Shown: piece after piece, positions 55,287 through 63,992 of the stretch | Layout: each line of letters begins with the position of its first letter | Position numbering within the stretch: the stretch's first letter is position 1 | Assembly (NCBI RefSeq): GCF_029714205.1 | Contig: NZ_CP121648.1 | Span: forward strand, 7,045,501 to 7,109,500 | Direction: 5' to 3' | Length of the DNA stretch: 64,000 nucleotides | From: Methylobacterium sp. CB376 | GTDB taxonomy: Bacteria > Pseudomonadota > Alphaproteobacteria > Rhizobiales > Beijerinckiaceae | The notes under the pieces: model-generated | What the model saw: the letters and a program-made list of their open reading frames with translations, nothing else | Database searches by the model: none | Told to the model about the DNA's origin: nothing | Translations under genes and position numbers: made by a program

Positions 55287-56308
55287 TCCGCTACCTCCTG
55301 CGCCGCACCCTCACCATGGCGATGACGCTCCTCGTCATCTCGGCGCTCGTCTTCTTCATCATCAAGCTGCCGCCGGGCGACTTCCTGACCAACCAGATCG
55401 CCGAGCTGCGCTCGCAGGGCGAGGCGGCCTCGGTCGCCAAGGCCCAGTTCCTGATGCAGCAATACGGCCTCGACCGCCCGGTCTGGGAGCAGTACCTGCG
55501 CTGGATCGGCGTCTGGCCGAACCCGGAGGGCCTCTTCAACGGCCTCCTCCAGGGCAATTGGGGCTGGTCCTTCGAGTACGACCGGCCGGTGCGCGAGGTG
55601 GTCGGCGACGCGCTCTGGCTCACCCTGGTGGTCAACCTCGCGGTGGTGATCTTCGTGCACGTGGTCTCGATCCCGATCGCGATCTACTCGGCGACGCGGC
55701 AATACTCGGTCGGCGACTACGTCGCGACCCTGATCGGCTACCTGGGGCTGGCGACCCCGTCCTTCCTGCTCGCCCTGATCATGCTGTTCTACGCCAATCG
55801 CTGGCTCGGCATCTCGATCGGCGGGCTCTACGACAGCGCCTATGCGGGCCAGCCCTGGACCTGGGACAAGGTGCAGTCGCTCCTCGCCCACCTGGCGGTG
55901 CCGACCCTGGTGATCGGCCTCGGGGGCACCGCCGCCATGATCCGCCGCATGCGCGCCAATCTCCTCGACGAACTCGGCAAACAATACGTGGTCACCGCCA
56001 AGGCCAAGGGCCTGCCGCCGACCCGGGCGCTGCTCAAGTACCCGTTCCGGATGTCGCTCAACCCGTTCATCGCCGATATCGGCAACCTGCTGCCCCACCT
56101 CGTCTCGGGCTCGGTGCTGGTCTCGCTGGTGCTGAGCCTGCCGACCGTCGGGCCGATCCTGCTCGCGGCGCTCAAGAGCCAGGACCAGTTCCTGGCCGGC
56201 TTCATCCTGATGTTCGTGGCGCTGCTCACGGTGATCGGGATGCTGATCTCCGATCTGCTCCTCGCGTGGCTCGACCCCCGCATCCGCCTCGGAGGCTCCG
56301 GCCGATGA
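55283..56308 (+). CDS. ABC transporter permease, YejB-like
   Basis: A 341-residue integral membrane permease starting with GTG in the binding-protein stop codon. About six transmembrane helices; the cytoplasmic EAA loop reads NLLDELGKQYVVTAKAKGLPP (about residues 233-253), the site that contacts the ATPase. Large inner loop after helix 1 with RPVWEQYLRWIGVW is typical of the DppB/OppB/YejB family. Works with the YejE-like permease next door. Confidence 0.93.
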   Translation: MIRYLLRRTLTMAMTLLVISALVFFIIKLPPGDFLTNQIAELRSQGEAASVAKAQFLMQQYGLDRPVWEQYLRWIGVWPNPEGLFNGLLQGNWGWSFEYDRPVREVVGDALWLTLVVNLAVVIFVHVVSIPIAIYSATRQYSVGDYVATLIGYLGLATPSFLLALIMLFYANRWLGISIGGLYDSAYAGQPWTWDKVQSLLAHLAVPTLVIGLGGTAAMIRRMRANLLDELGKQYVVTAKAKGLPPTRALLKYPFRMSLNPFIADIGNLLPHLVSGSVLVSLVLSLPTVGPILLAALKSQDQFLAGFILMFVALLTVIGMLISDLLLAWLDPRIRLGGSGR

Positions 56309-57465
56309 ACCTGGAGGTTCGCCCGCGCCACTTCGTCGACCCGGCCCCCTTCGATCCCGGCCGCACCGAGCCCCTCGGCGCGGAGAGCGAGGTCTTCGAC
56401 CGCGCCTCCTCGTGGCGCCTCACCTGGTGGAAGTTCAAGCGCCACAAGGTGGCCGTGGCGGCCGGGCTCATCCTGGTCCTGTTCTACGCGCTCATCCCCT
56501 TCGTGGAGGTGCTCGCGCCCTACGACCCGGCCAAGCGCCACGGCGACTTCCTGTACGCGCCGCCCCAATCCGTGCACCTGTTCCACGAGGGCCGCTTCGT
56601 CGGGCCCTACACGCATCCCTACGCGTTCTCGTTCGACCTGGAGCGCTTCCAGCGCGACTACACGGTCGACCGCGGCACGGTGCAGAAGCTGCGCTTCTTC
56701 TGCCGCGACGAGGCCTACGAATTCTGGGGGCTGGTGCGCACCGACTGGCACCTGGTCTGCCCGCCGGAGGGCGGCACCCTGTTCCTCGCGGGCACCGACC
56801 GGCTCGGGCGCGACCTGTTCTCGCGCATCGTCGCGGGGGCCCGGATCTCGCTGACGGTCGGCCTCGTGGGCATCGCGGTGTCCTTCGCGCTCGGGCTCTT
56901 CTTCGGCGGGCTCGCGGGCTACCTCGGCGGCTGGGTCGACAACCTCGTGCAGCGGATGATCGAGATCCTGCGCTCGCTGCCGGAACTGCCGCTCTGGCTC
57001 GCCCTCTCGGCCGCCCTGCCCCCGAACTGGAGCCCGGTTCTGGTCTTCTTCGGCATCACGCTGATCCTCGGCCTGCTCGACTGGCCGGGCCTCGCCCGCG
57101 CGGTGCGCTCGAAGCTGCTCGCCCTGCGCGAGGAGGATTACGTGCGCGCCGCCGAGCTGATGGGCGCCTCGAAGGCGCGGATCATCGGCCGGCACCTGAT
57201 CCCGAACTTCATGAGCCACCTGATCGCCTCGGCGACCCTGTCGATTCCCTCGATGATCCTCGGCGAGACCGCGCTGTCGTTCCTGGGGCTCGGGCTGCGG
57301 CCGCCGGTGACGAGCTGGGGCGTCCTGCTCAACGAGGCCCAGAACCTCGCGGCGGTGCAGCTGCATCCCTGGCTGCTGCTGCCGATCCTGCCCGTGGTGG
57401 TGGTGGTGCTCGCCTTCAACTTCCTGGGCGATGGGCTGCGCGACGCGGCCGACCCGTATCACTGA
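56305..57465 (+). CDS. ABC transporter permease, YejE-like
   Basis: A 386-residue permease of the DppC/OppC/YejE type. One N-terminal helix (about 47-68) and a large periplasmic loop (about 70-170, with FFCRDEAYEFWG) are followed by five helices. The EAA loop is EEDYVRAAELMGASKARIIG (about 281-300). It ends AFNFLGDGLRDAADPYH, a family-typical tail. ATG overlaps the YejB-like stop, with GGAGG upstream. Last gene of the operon; a strong hairpin follows. Confidence 0.93.
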   Translation: MNLEVRPRHFVDPAPFDPGRTEPLGAESEVFDRASSWRLTWWKFKRHKVAVAAGLILVLFYALIPFVEVLAPYDPAKRHGDFLYAPPQSVHLFHEGRFVGPYTHPYAFSFDLERFQRDYTVDRGTVQKLRFFCRDEAYEFWGLVRTDWHLVCPPEGGTLFLAGTDRLGRDLFSRIVAGARISLTVGLVGIAVSFALGLFFGGLAGYLGGWVDNLVQRMIEILRSLPELPLWLALSAALPPNWSPVLVFFGITLILGLLDWPGLARAVRSKLLALREEDYVRAAELMGASKARIIGRHLIPNFMSHLIASATLSIPSMILGETALSFLGLGLRPPVTSWGVLLNEAQNLAAVQLHPWLLLPILPVVVVVLAFNFLGDGLRDAADPYH

Positions 57466-57485
57466 GCCCGGACCATCGGCCGAAG

Positions 57486-57506
57486 GGGGCCGGCCGCGCC
57501 GGCCCC
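57486..57506. terminator. 9-bp perfect hairpin between convergent genes
   Basis: GGGGCCGGC (57486-57494), loop CGC, GCCGGCCCC (57498-57506). It lies between the last permease stop (57465) and the stop of a minus-strand gene at 57513; likely ends transcripts from both sides. Confidence 0.55.
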
Positions 57507-57512
57507 GCCCGC

Positions 57513-57785
57513 TCAGTAGCGGTAGAAGCCGCGGCGATGGGGATGGCCGTAGAAGCCGTGATGGCGGCGGTAGCCGTAGGCGCGGCCGTAGGGCGGTCCG
57601 TAGCGGCGGTAGCCGTAGGGGCGGCCCCAATGGTGGTGATGGCGGCGGTAATAGCCGTACTGCACCCAGGTCGTGGGAGCCGCCGCGGCCGTCTCGGCGG
57701 GGGCCGGCGCGGCGGTTGCCGCCTGCGGTGCGAGGGCGGCCCCGCCGAGCACGAGGCCGGCGGCCAGGATCACGGTCTTCAGCAC
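57513..57785 (-). CDS. small secreted Gly/Tyr/Arg/His-rich protein
   Basis: A 90-residue exported protein: signal peptide residues 1-25, an Ala/Pro stretch, and a mature part of GYRR, HHHH and GRPYG-like low-complexity sequence (for example YYRRHHHHWGRPYGYRR). Proteins of this type are common in Methylobacterium; metal or surface binding is only a guess. Starts with GTG 57785, with AGGAG 9 bases upstream. Not linked to the ABC operon. The gap 57786-58054 holds no other recognised feature. Confidence 0.7.
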   Translation of the reverse strand: MLKTVILAAGLVLGGAALAPQAATAAPAPAETAAAAPTTWVQYGYYRRHHHHWGRPYGYRRYGPPYGRAYGYRRHHGFYGHPHRRGFYRY

Positions 57786-58054
57786 TGGGAAGCTCCTGCG
57801 TCTTCGGTGAGGCGTTCGGTGACGCGAGGCCCCTCAACGCCCCGCGGACCATATCGTTGCCGCGGTGCAGCGACGCCGCGCTGCGGCGGGCCGACGCGGC
57901 CCAGGGATTCGCCTTCCGCCAGCGATCGACGATGGGGGACGGCACCGCCCCGCGCCGTCCGTCCGCGGATCGGCCCGAATGGGCGGGCCGACGGGAACCT
58001 TCACGGCCGGTTGGTGGGAAGGCCCGGACGGGTGTCCCGTGGGAGGGGGGTCCG

Positions 58055-58306
58055 ATGATGGCGTTCGTTTCCCTGGCTCACGCCCGCGTCGCCATGGCGG
58101 AGCGCCAGCTCGACGCGGCCTCGGTGGAGCGCGCGGTCGTGAGCCCCCTAACGACCGAGCCCGATCCGGTCGATCCGAGTTTGGTGCGCGCTGTCCGGTC
58201 TGTCCCGGAGCGCGGCGGACGCGTTTTTCGCGGGGTATATCGACCGGAACCCGCAGGCTGCGCGATCCTCACAGCCTTCCTCGACCGAGGCAGGCGGCGG
58301 ACGTGA
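58055..58306 (+). CDS. DUF4258-like small protein
   Basis: An 83-residue protein with the DUF4258-type layout: SLAHARVAMAERQLDAASVERAVVSP (helix with His and Arg), then a strand RVFRGVYR and a final hydrophobic strand CAILTAFLDRG. DUF4258 genes often stand beside a DUF2283 gene, and such pairs resemble small toxin-antitoxin modules; that is known of the families and not shown here. GGGAGGGGGG precedes the double ATG (58055 and 58058). The next reading frame begins at its stop codon. Confidence 0.65.
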   Translation: MMAFVSLAHARVAMAERQLDAASVERAVVSPLTTEPDPVDPSLVRAVRSVPERGGRVFRGVYRPEPAGCAILTAFLDRGRRRT

Positions 58307-58495
58307 CGATGCACGATCACCGCGAGGCCGATGCCCTCCTCCTCCGTCTCTCCGAGACGCCCATCGCCGCGCGCGAGGAGGTCCCCCGGCCTCGTGATCG
58401 ATCTCGGTGCGGAGGGCCGCATCGTGGCCGTCGAGCGTCTGGGGGCCTCCTCGCAGCCGTCGGGCGGCGCCGATATCCGGAGCGTCGCCGCCTGA
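58303..58495 (+). pseudogene. DUF2283-like gene with a +1 frameshift in a C-run
   Basis: The first frame (GTG 58303 or ATG 58309) reads HDHREADALLLRLSETPIAAREEV, the start of a DUF2283 domain, and the matching end GLVIDLGAEGRIVAVERLGAS is in the frame one base later. The switch falls exactly on the five-C run 58383-58387; removing one C joins the halves into a continuous ~63-residue protein ending at 58495. Overlaps the DUF4258-like stop by 4 bases. Either a real inactivating slip or a homopolymer error. Confidence 0.7.
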
Positions 58496-58505
58496 GCCGT
58501 CCACC

Positions 58506-58691
58506 TCACGCCATCTTGAGGGTCATGTCGACGACCGAGGCCTGGCCCGCGCCCTTCACCAGGGCGATGCCGTGCTCGCAATCCTCCCGGCGGACGTAGC
58601 CCTCGGCGCAATCGGCCACGACCTCGCCGTTCGCGGCCCGCAGCCGCCAGCGCCAGTGCCCGCCCGCATCCCGGTAGAGTTCGAAGCGCAT
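58506..58691 (-). CDS. DUF1508 (YegP-type) small protein
   Basis: A 61-residue single-motif protein: RFELYRDAGGHWRWRLRAANGEVVADCAEGY followed by KAC-like helix REDCEHGIALVK and a final strand. This is one DUF1508 repeat, as in YegP relatives, which usually carry one or two. Role unknown; small and soluble. ATG 58691 has GAGGG 4-8 bases upstream. Convergent with the frameshifted DUF2283-like gene. Confidence 0.85.
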   Translation of the reverse strand: MRFELYRDAGGHWRWRLRAANGEVVADCAEGYVRREDCEHGIALVKGAGQASVVDMTLKMA

Positions 58692-58843
58692 CGCGTCCCT
58701 CCTCGCGTGGATCCGCCCGGGGAGATGGGGAGCCGCGGCGGCGAGGCAACGCATCCGGCAGGTGCCCGTTCGCACGGGCCGGCGAGACGAGCCGACGTAT
58801 GGCTCGGCTGCATGGCGCCGCCGCGACACAATGTTGACCTCGG

Positions 58844-58928
58844 GTCATGGCCGGCCCGGGGTCATGTTCGGCCTGGGGTCATGTTCGGCCTGGGGTCATG
58901 TTCGGCCTGGGGTTATGGCCGACCTGGG
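58844..58928. repeat. five 17-bp tandem units upstream of the tricorn-type protease
   Basis: Units at 58844, 58861, 58878, 58895 and 58912. The middle three are identical (GTCATGTTCGGCCTGGG); the outer two differ by 3-4 bases. A diverged sixth may follow at 58929. The array ends about 48 bases before the protease start. Each unit has an ATG, but unit length is not a multiple of three. Confidence 0.85.
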
Positions 58929-58976
58929 CTCATGGTCCAGGTCCGGCCGGTCGGCCCCGGTGGGGAGTCCCTGTCG

Positions 58977-61900
58977 ATGCGCGCGAGGCTCGTCCTTCTC
59001 CTGCTCTGGGCCTGCCTCGCGGCGGCCGCGTCCCGCGCGGACGCGCCGCCCGAGAGCGGCCGGCTCTGGCTGCGGGAGCCGGCACTCTCCCCCGACGGGA
59101 CGCGCATCGCCTTCCGGCACCGCGGGCAGATCTGGATCGTCCCCGCCTCCGGCGGCGCCGCGACGGCGCTGACGCCCGCCGGAACCCACGCGGCGGCGCC
59201 GGCCTGGTCGCCCGACGGCCGCACCCTGGCCTTCGCGTCGGACCGCTTCGGGGCGCTGAACGTCTTCGCGGTGCCGGCCGCCGGGGGCGAGATCCGGCGC
59301 CTGACCTGGTACGGCCTCGACGAGCGCCCGATGAGCGTCGCGCCGGACGGCCGCGTCCTGTTCGCCGCCCGCCGCCTCGGCGACGCGGCCCGGACCTTCG
59401 CCCCGCCCAATCGGACCGAGATGGCGAGCCAGGTCTACGCCGTGCCGCTGGCCGGGGGCCGCGAGACGCTCGTCCTGCCCAATGCCGCCCTCGACGCCCG
59501 CTCCGACCCGGGCGGGAAGCGCCTCCTCTACACGAGCCCGAACGTCGAGCAGCGCTTCCGGCAGCACCAGGTCTCCCGGGCCGTGCGCCAGGTCTGGCTC
59601 TACGACGCGGCGACGGGCCGGCACGAGCGGTTGACCGAGGGGACGCGGGAGAGCCGGAACGCCGTCTGGCTGCCGGGGGACGAGATCGCCTATCTCAGCG
59701 AGGCCTCCGGCTCGCTCAACGTCTGGCGCCTCTCGCTCGCCGAGCGGGTGCCGCGCCAACTCACCTTCTTCGCCGAGGGCGCCGTGCGCTGGCTCTCGGC
59801 CTCGGCGGAGGGCGACCTCGTCTTCGCGCGCGAGGGGGCGCTCTACCGGCTGGCGCGCGGCGCGGCCGAGCCCGAGGTGATCCCGGTCACGGTGACCGAA
59901 TCCGCCTTCGCCGGCGAGGTCCCGGCCCGCAGCTCGGAGTTCAGCGACCTCGCGGTCTCGCCGACCGGCCAGGAGGTCGCGCTGGTGGCGCAGGGCGACA
60001 TCTCCGTCGCCGCCCGCGACGGGAAATCGGTCAAGCGGATCACCCGCGGCCCGGGCGAGGCGCGCAACCCGACCTTCTCGCCGGACGGGCGGCGCCTCGC
60101 CTACGCGGCCGAGCGGGACGGGCGCTGGGGCCTCTACGAGACGAGCCTCGCGGTGCCGGAGGAGACCGGCTTCGCGCAGGCGACCCGCCTCGTCGAGCGC
60201 CGGCTCCCGAGCGCCGAGGGCGACGCGCTGGTGCCGCGCTACGCGCCCGACGGGCGCCGCCTCGCCTACGTCCTCGACCGCGCCGCCGTGCACATCCTCG
60301 ATCTCGCGAGCGGCGCCGACCGGGAGGTCGTGCCGCCGGGCCGGTTCTACGCCTACGACGATGGCCGCTGGTGGCTGGCCTGGTCGCCGGATTCGCGCTG
60401 GCTCGCCCTGCCGATCCAGGGCGAGCAATCCTTCGCGACCAACGTCGCGGTGGTGCCCGCCGACGGGTCGCGCCCGCCCCTGCGGGTCGCTCCGGCCGGC
60501 GAGGCCCAGGGCGACGCGCAGTGGAGCGCGGATGGCAGCTTCCTGCTCTGGCGCAGCGACGCCAGCGCGCTCCACCGCGCCCTCGGCGACGCCGCCCGCA
60601 GCGACGTCGACGCGGTCTTCACCTCCCGCCGGGCCCGGGAGGCGTTCGAGGCGCGGCTGCGCCTGCCGGTCGTGGCGGAGCCGGACGGTCCGGCGCGCCC
60701 CTCCGGGACGGGCCCGGCGCCGTCCGAGCGGGTTCAGGCCGAGCGGGCCGCGCGCCCGGCGCTCCCCACCTTCGATCCGGACGGGCTGGAGGACCGGCAG
60801 TACCGGCTCTCGCAGGCGCCCGGCGACGTGGTCCATGCCGGCCTGATGGCGGACGGCGTCGGCGTGCTCACGGTCGAGCAGGCCGAGACTCCGGCGGGCG
60901 ACGGCTGGATGCTGACCGGGACGCTGCGCGACCTGCGGCTCGGCCGGCGCCGCATCCTGTTCTCCGGCGTGGCCTCCAAGCGCGCGAGTCCCGTCCGGCT
61001 GAGCCGCGACCAGCGCAGCCTCTACGCCCTGTCCCGGAACGGCTTCGAGGAGATCGACCTCGCCCGCGGCACGGTGCGCAGCGTGCGGGTCCAGGTGGAG
61101 GCGGCCCGGGACCCGGCCCGGACCCTGCGCGAGGCCTTCGCGCAATACGGGCGCCTCACCCGGGCGAAGTTCCTCGATCCCGGCATGCACGGGGTGGATT
61201 GGGAGGCCGCGCAGGCGCGCTACGCCCGCTTCCTGCCCGCCCTCGCGGATCCGCGCGACCTCGCCGAACTGCTCTCGGAGATGGCGGGCGAGCTCAACGC
61301 CTCGCATACGGGGGCCTTTCTCGTCCCCGCCATCCCCGCCGACGAGCGGACCGCCTCGCTCGGCCTCTACTACGACGAGGCCCATGCGGGGCCGGGCATG
61401 CGGGTCGCCGCGATCCTGCCCGGGGGACCGTTCGACGCGGCCGGTACGCGCCTCGCGCCGGGGGACGTGCTGACCGAGATCGACGGGGCGCCGATCCCGG
61501 AGGCGGGCGGCGTGCACCGCCTGCTGCGCGGCCGCGCGAACAGGCTCGTCGAGATCGCCTTCCGCAAGCCGGACGGCAGCGAGGTGCGGGAGCGTCGCGC
61601 CCCGGTGAGCCTCGACCGGGAGCGGGACCTCGCCTTCGAGCGCTGGCAGCGGGCGCGGCGGGACGCCGTGGTCGCCCGCTCCTGCGGGCGGCTCGGCTAC
61701 GTGCACGTCCGCGCCATGGACGCGCGCTCCTACCGCCGCACCTTCGCGGAGCTGTTCGGCCGCTTCGCCCAGGCGGAGGGGCTGATCGTGGACGTGCGCT
61801 TCAACGGCGGCGGCAACCTGCACAACCAGCTGCTCACGCTCCTGTCCGGGCGCCCCTACCTGACCTTCAGCCCGCGCTCCGGGCCGCCTCAGGCCGAGCC

Positions 61901-62309
61901 GGCCAACCGCTGGACCAAGCCCTCCGCCGTGCTGATGAACGCGGCGAGCTACTCCGACGCCTCGATCTTCCCGCAGGGCTACCGCGACCTCGGGATCGGG
62001 CCGCTCATCGGCGACCCCGTCGCGGGGACCGGCACCTTCGTGTGGTGGGTGCCCTCCCCGATCGTGCCGCGGCTGGCCTACGGCCTGCCGCAGCTGGCGA
62101 TCCGCCGGGCGGACGGGCGCCTCCTCGAGAACACCGACATCCTCCCGGACGTCGCGGTGCCCTCCGACCCCACCGCCTGGGCGGAGGGCCGCGACCCGCA
62201 GCTCGAGGCCGCGGTGGCGGCCCTGCTCGGTGCCGGGGGCGCCGCCTGCGGGCCGGCCCCGGCGGCGAACGCCGCCATCGCCGCGCCGGAACCGCGCACC
62301 ACGCCCTGA
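58977..62309 (+). CDS. tricorn-type S41 family protease
   Basis: An 1110-residue exported protein. Signal peptide residues 1-22; beta-propeller of TolB/WD-like repeats (about 25-560, with LSPDGTRIAFR, WSPDGRTLAF and FSPDGRRLAYA); a second propeller-like part to about 690; a helical linker; PDZ domain (about 800-875, VAAILPGGPFDAAGTRLAPGD); and the S41 catalytic domain. Tricorn's active residues are matched by Ser776-His777 (ELNASHTGA) and Ser993-Asp994 (NAASYSDAS), with a late Glu in LLENTDILPDV. Tricorn degrades peptides released by larger proteases; this exported form may trim periplasmic peptides. ATG 58977 opens the signal peptide and has GGGAG upstream. Confidence 0.9.
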   Translation: MRARLVLLLLWACLAAAASRADAPPESGRLWLREPALSPDGTRIAFRHRGQIWIVPASGGAATALTPAGTHAAAPAWSPDGRTLAFASDRFGALNVFAVPAAGGEIRRLTWYGLDERPMSVAPDGRVLFAARRLGDAARTFAPPNRTEMASQVYAVPLAGGRETLVLPNAALDARSDPGGKRLLYTSPNVEQRFRQHQVSRAVRQVWLYDAATGRHERLTEGTRESRNAVWLPGDEIAYLSEASGSLNVWRLSLAERVPRQLTFFAEGAVRWLSASAEGDLVFAREGALYRLARGAAEPEVIPVTVTESAFAGEVPARSSEFSDLAVSPTGQEVALVAQGDISVAARDGKSVKRITRGPGEARNPTFSPDGRRLAYAAERDGRWGLYETSLAVPEETGFAQATRLVERRLPSAEGDALVPRYAPDGRRLAYVLDRAAVHILDLASGADREVVPPGRFYAYDDGRWWLAWSPDSRWLALPIQGEQSFATNVAVVPADGSRPPLRVAPAGEAQGDAQWSADGSFLLWRSDASALHRALGDAARSDVDAVFTSRRAREAFEARLRLPVVAEPDGPARPSGTGPAPSERVQAERAARPALPTFDPDGLEDRQYRLSQAPGDVVHAGLMADGVGVLTVEQAETPAGDGWMLTGTLRDLRLGRRRILFSGVASKRASPVRLSRDQRSLYALSRNGFEEIDLARGTVRSVRVQVEAARDPARTLREAFAQYGRLTRAKFLDPGMHGVDWEAAQARYARFLPALADPRDLAELLSEMAGELNASHTGAFLVPAIPADERTASLGLYYDEAHAGPGMRVAAILPGGPFDAAGTRLAPGDVLTEIDGAPIPEAGGVHRLLRGRANRLVEIAFRKPDGSEVRERRAPVSLDRERDLAFERWQRARRDAVVARSCGRLGYVHVRAMDARSYRRTFAELFGRFAQAEGLIVDVRFNGGGNLHNQLLTLLSGRPYLTFSPRSGPPQAEPANRWTKPSAVLMNAASYSDASIFPQGYRDLGIGPLIGDPVAGTGTFVWWVPSPIVPRLAYGLPQLAIRRADGRLLENTDILPDVAVPSDPTAWAEGRDPQLEAAVAALLGAGGAACGPAPAANAAIAAPEPRTTP

Positions 62310-62372
62310 CTGGGCGCGGCGAGCGCCGGATCGTCGGCCCCCTCATGCGCGAACGGCCCGCGCTCAGCCGGT

Positions 62373-62436
62373 GAGCGCGGGCCGCCAAGAGCGCAGGCCG
62401 CCAAGAGCGCGGGCCGCCAAGAGCGCGGGCCGCCAA
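62373..62436. repeat. four 16-bp tandem units after the protease gene
   Basis: GAGCGCGGGCCGCCAA at 62373, 62389 (one base different), 62405 and 62421, then a partial copy to about 62446. It lies between two convergent genes. Unrelated in sequence to the array upstream of the protease. Confidence 0.85.
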
Positions 62437-62460
62437 GAGCGCGGGCTGCGACGCGCGCGG

Positions 62461-62477
62461 CGGGCCGGGACGGCCCG
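62461..62477. terminator. 7-bp hairpin between convergent genes
   Basis: CGGGCCG, loop GGA, CGGCCCG. Located 16 bases after the helicase stop on the minus strand, beyond the repeat array. Candidate terminator; no T-run. Confidence 0.4.
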
Positions 62478-62492
62478 GCGGTTCCGGAGATT

Positions 62493-63992
62493 TCAGCGCG
62501 GCGCGCGGTCGAGCCAGCCGATCGAGCGGCCGTCCTGGCCGCCCTGGGCCGGGCGGGCGTGGTCGCGGCGCTGCGGCTGCCCCTGCCGGTGGTTCGGGCC
62601 CTCGGCGCGGTGATGCGCGGGGCGCGCATCCTGACCCTGCCGGGCGGGACGCCCGTCCTGGTTGGTGCGGGCCTGGCGCCCGTCCTGGCCCTGGCGCGCG
62701 GGGCGCGGCCGCGCCTCCGCCGGGCGTCCGCCCTGCGTCTGCGGCGGGCGGCCGCCCTGGGGCCGGCCGGGACGCTGGCCCCGCGGCCCGGGCTGGCGCC
62801 GGTCGCGCTCGGCCTCGGCCTCGGCCACCGCGGCCTCCTGGCGGCTCGGGGGCACGAAGCCCTCCGGGATCGCCATCTCGGGCACCTTCTGGCGGGTCAG
62901 GCGCTCGATGTCGCGCAGATAGGCGCGCTCCTCGTCGTTGCAGAACGAGATGGCGAGCCCGTCCGCCCCGGCGCGGGCCGTGCGGCCGATCCGGTGGACA
63001 TAGGCCTCCGGCACGTTCGGCAGGTCGAAATTCACCACGTGGCTGACGCCCTCGACGTCGATGCCGCGGGCCGCGATGTCGGTGGCGACGAGCACCCGGC
63101 AGATTCCAGCCCGGAAGGCCGCCAGCGCCCGCTCGCGCTGGGGCTGGGACTTGTTGCCGTGGATCGCCGCCGAGCCGATGCCGGCCTTCTCCAGGCCGCG
63201 CACGACGCGGTCGGCGCCGTGCTTGGTGCGGGTGAAGACCAGCACGCGGTCGATCGACGCGTCGCGCAGGATTGTGGCCAGCAGCGCCTGCTTGGCGCCG
63301 GTGGGGACGTGGACGACCCGCTGCTCCACGCGCTCGGCCGTGGTGGCGACCGGGGTCACCGCCACCTGCACCGGGTCGCGCAGGTACTGGGCCGCCAGCG
63401 TGGCGATGTTCCTCGGCATGGTGGCCGAGAAGAACAGGCTCTGGCGCGCCTTCGGCAGCAGGGTGACGATGCGCTTCAGCGCGTGGATGAAGCCCAGATC
63501 GAGCATCTGGTCGGCCTCGTCGAGGACGAGGTACTCGACGGCGTCGAGGCTGAGCGAGCGGCGGTCGATCAGGTCGAGGAGCCGGCCCGGGGTCGCGACC
63601 AGGATGTCGACGCCGTTCGCCAGCGCCCGCTCCTGGCGGCCGATGGTGACGCCGCCGAACACGACCGTGGTCGAGAAGGGCAGGAACTTGCCGTAATCGC
63701 CGAAGCTCTCGGCGATCTGGCTGGCGAGCTCCCGGGTCGGCGAGAGCACGAGGACGCGGCAGCCGCGGCGGGGCGCGCGGCGCTGCGGCGTCTCGCTGGC
63801 GAGCCGGTGCAGGATCGGGAGCGCGAAGGCGGCGGTCTTGCCGGTGCCGGTCTGGGCGATGCCGCAGAGGTCGCGGCCCGCCATCGCCTGCGGCACGGCC
63901 TGGGCCTGGATCGGGGTCGGCGTGACGTAGCCGGTCTCGGCGAGCGCCTTCAGGATGGGCGCCGCCAGGCCGAAATCAACGAATTGAGTCAA
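62493..63992 (-). CDS. DEAD-box RNA helicase (RhlE-like)
   Basis: A 499-residue ATP-dependent RNA helicase. Motifs in order: Q motif PTPIQ, motif I AQTGTGKT, Ia PTRELA, motif II DEAD, motif III SAT, motif IV-V (IHGNKSQ, ATDIAARGIDV) and motif VI HRIGRTARAG. The last ~110 residues are a low-complexity, Arg/Gln/Gly/Pro-rich RNA-binding tail (repeats of RQGQDGRQ type), as in RhlE proteins. Its role is in ribosome assembly or RNA decay, often in the cold. The start appears to be TTG 63992, close to the window edge, so an upstream ATG outside cannot be excluded. Confidence 0.92.
   Translation of the reverse strand: MTQFVDFGLAAPILKALAETGYVTPTPIQAQAVPQAMAGRDLCGIAQTGTGKTAAFALPILHRLASETPQRRAPRRGCRVLVLSPTRELASQIAESFGDYGKFLPFSTTVVFGGVTIGRQERALANGVDILVATPGRLLDLIDRRSLSLDAVEYLVLDEADQMLDLGFIHALKRIVTLLPKARQSLFFSATMPRNIATLAAQYLRDPVQVAVTPVATTAERVEQRVVHVPTGAKQALLATILRDASIDRVLVFTRTKHGADRVVRGLEKAGIGSAAIHGNKSQPQRERALAAFRAGICRVLVATDIAARGIDVEGVSHVVNFDLPNVPEAYVHRIGRTARAGADGLAISFCNDEERAYLRDIERLTRQKVPEMAIPEGFVPPSRQEAAVAEAEAERDRRQPGPRGQRPGRPQGGRPPQTQGGRPAEARPRPARQGQDGRQARTNQDGRPARQGQDARPAHHRAEGPNHRQGQPQRRDHARPAQGGQDGRSIGWLDRAPR

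Noticed and set aside
58407..58976. Longer start for the tricorn-type protease reaching through the 17-bp repeats
   Set aside because: The extension would code for non-conserved repeat sequence, lies before the signal peptide and overlaps the DUF1508 gene.
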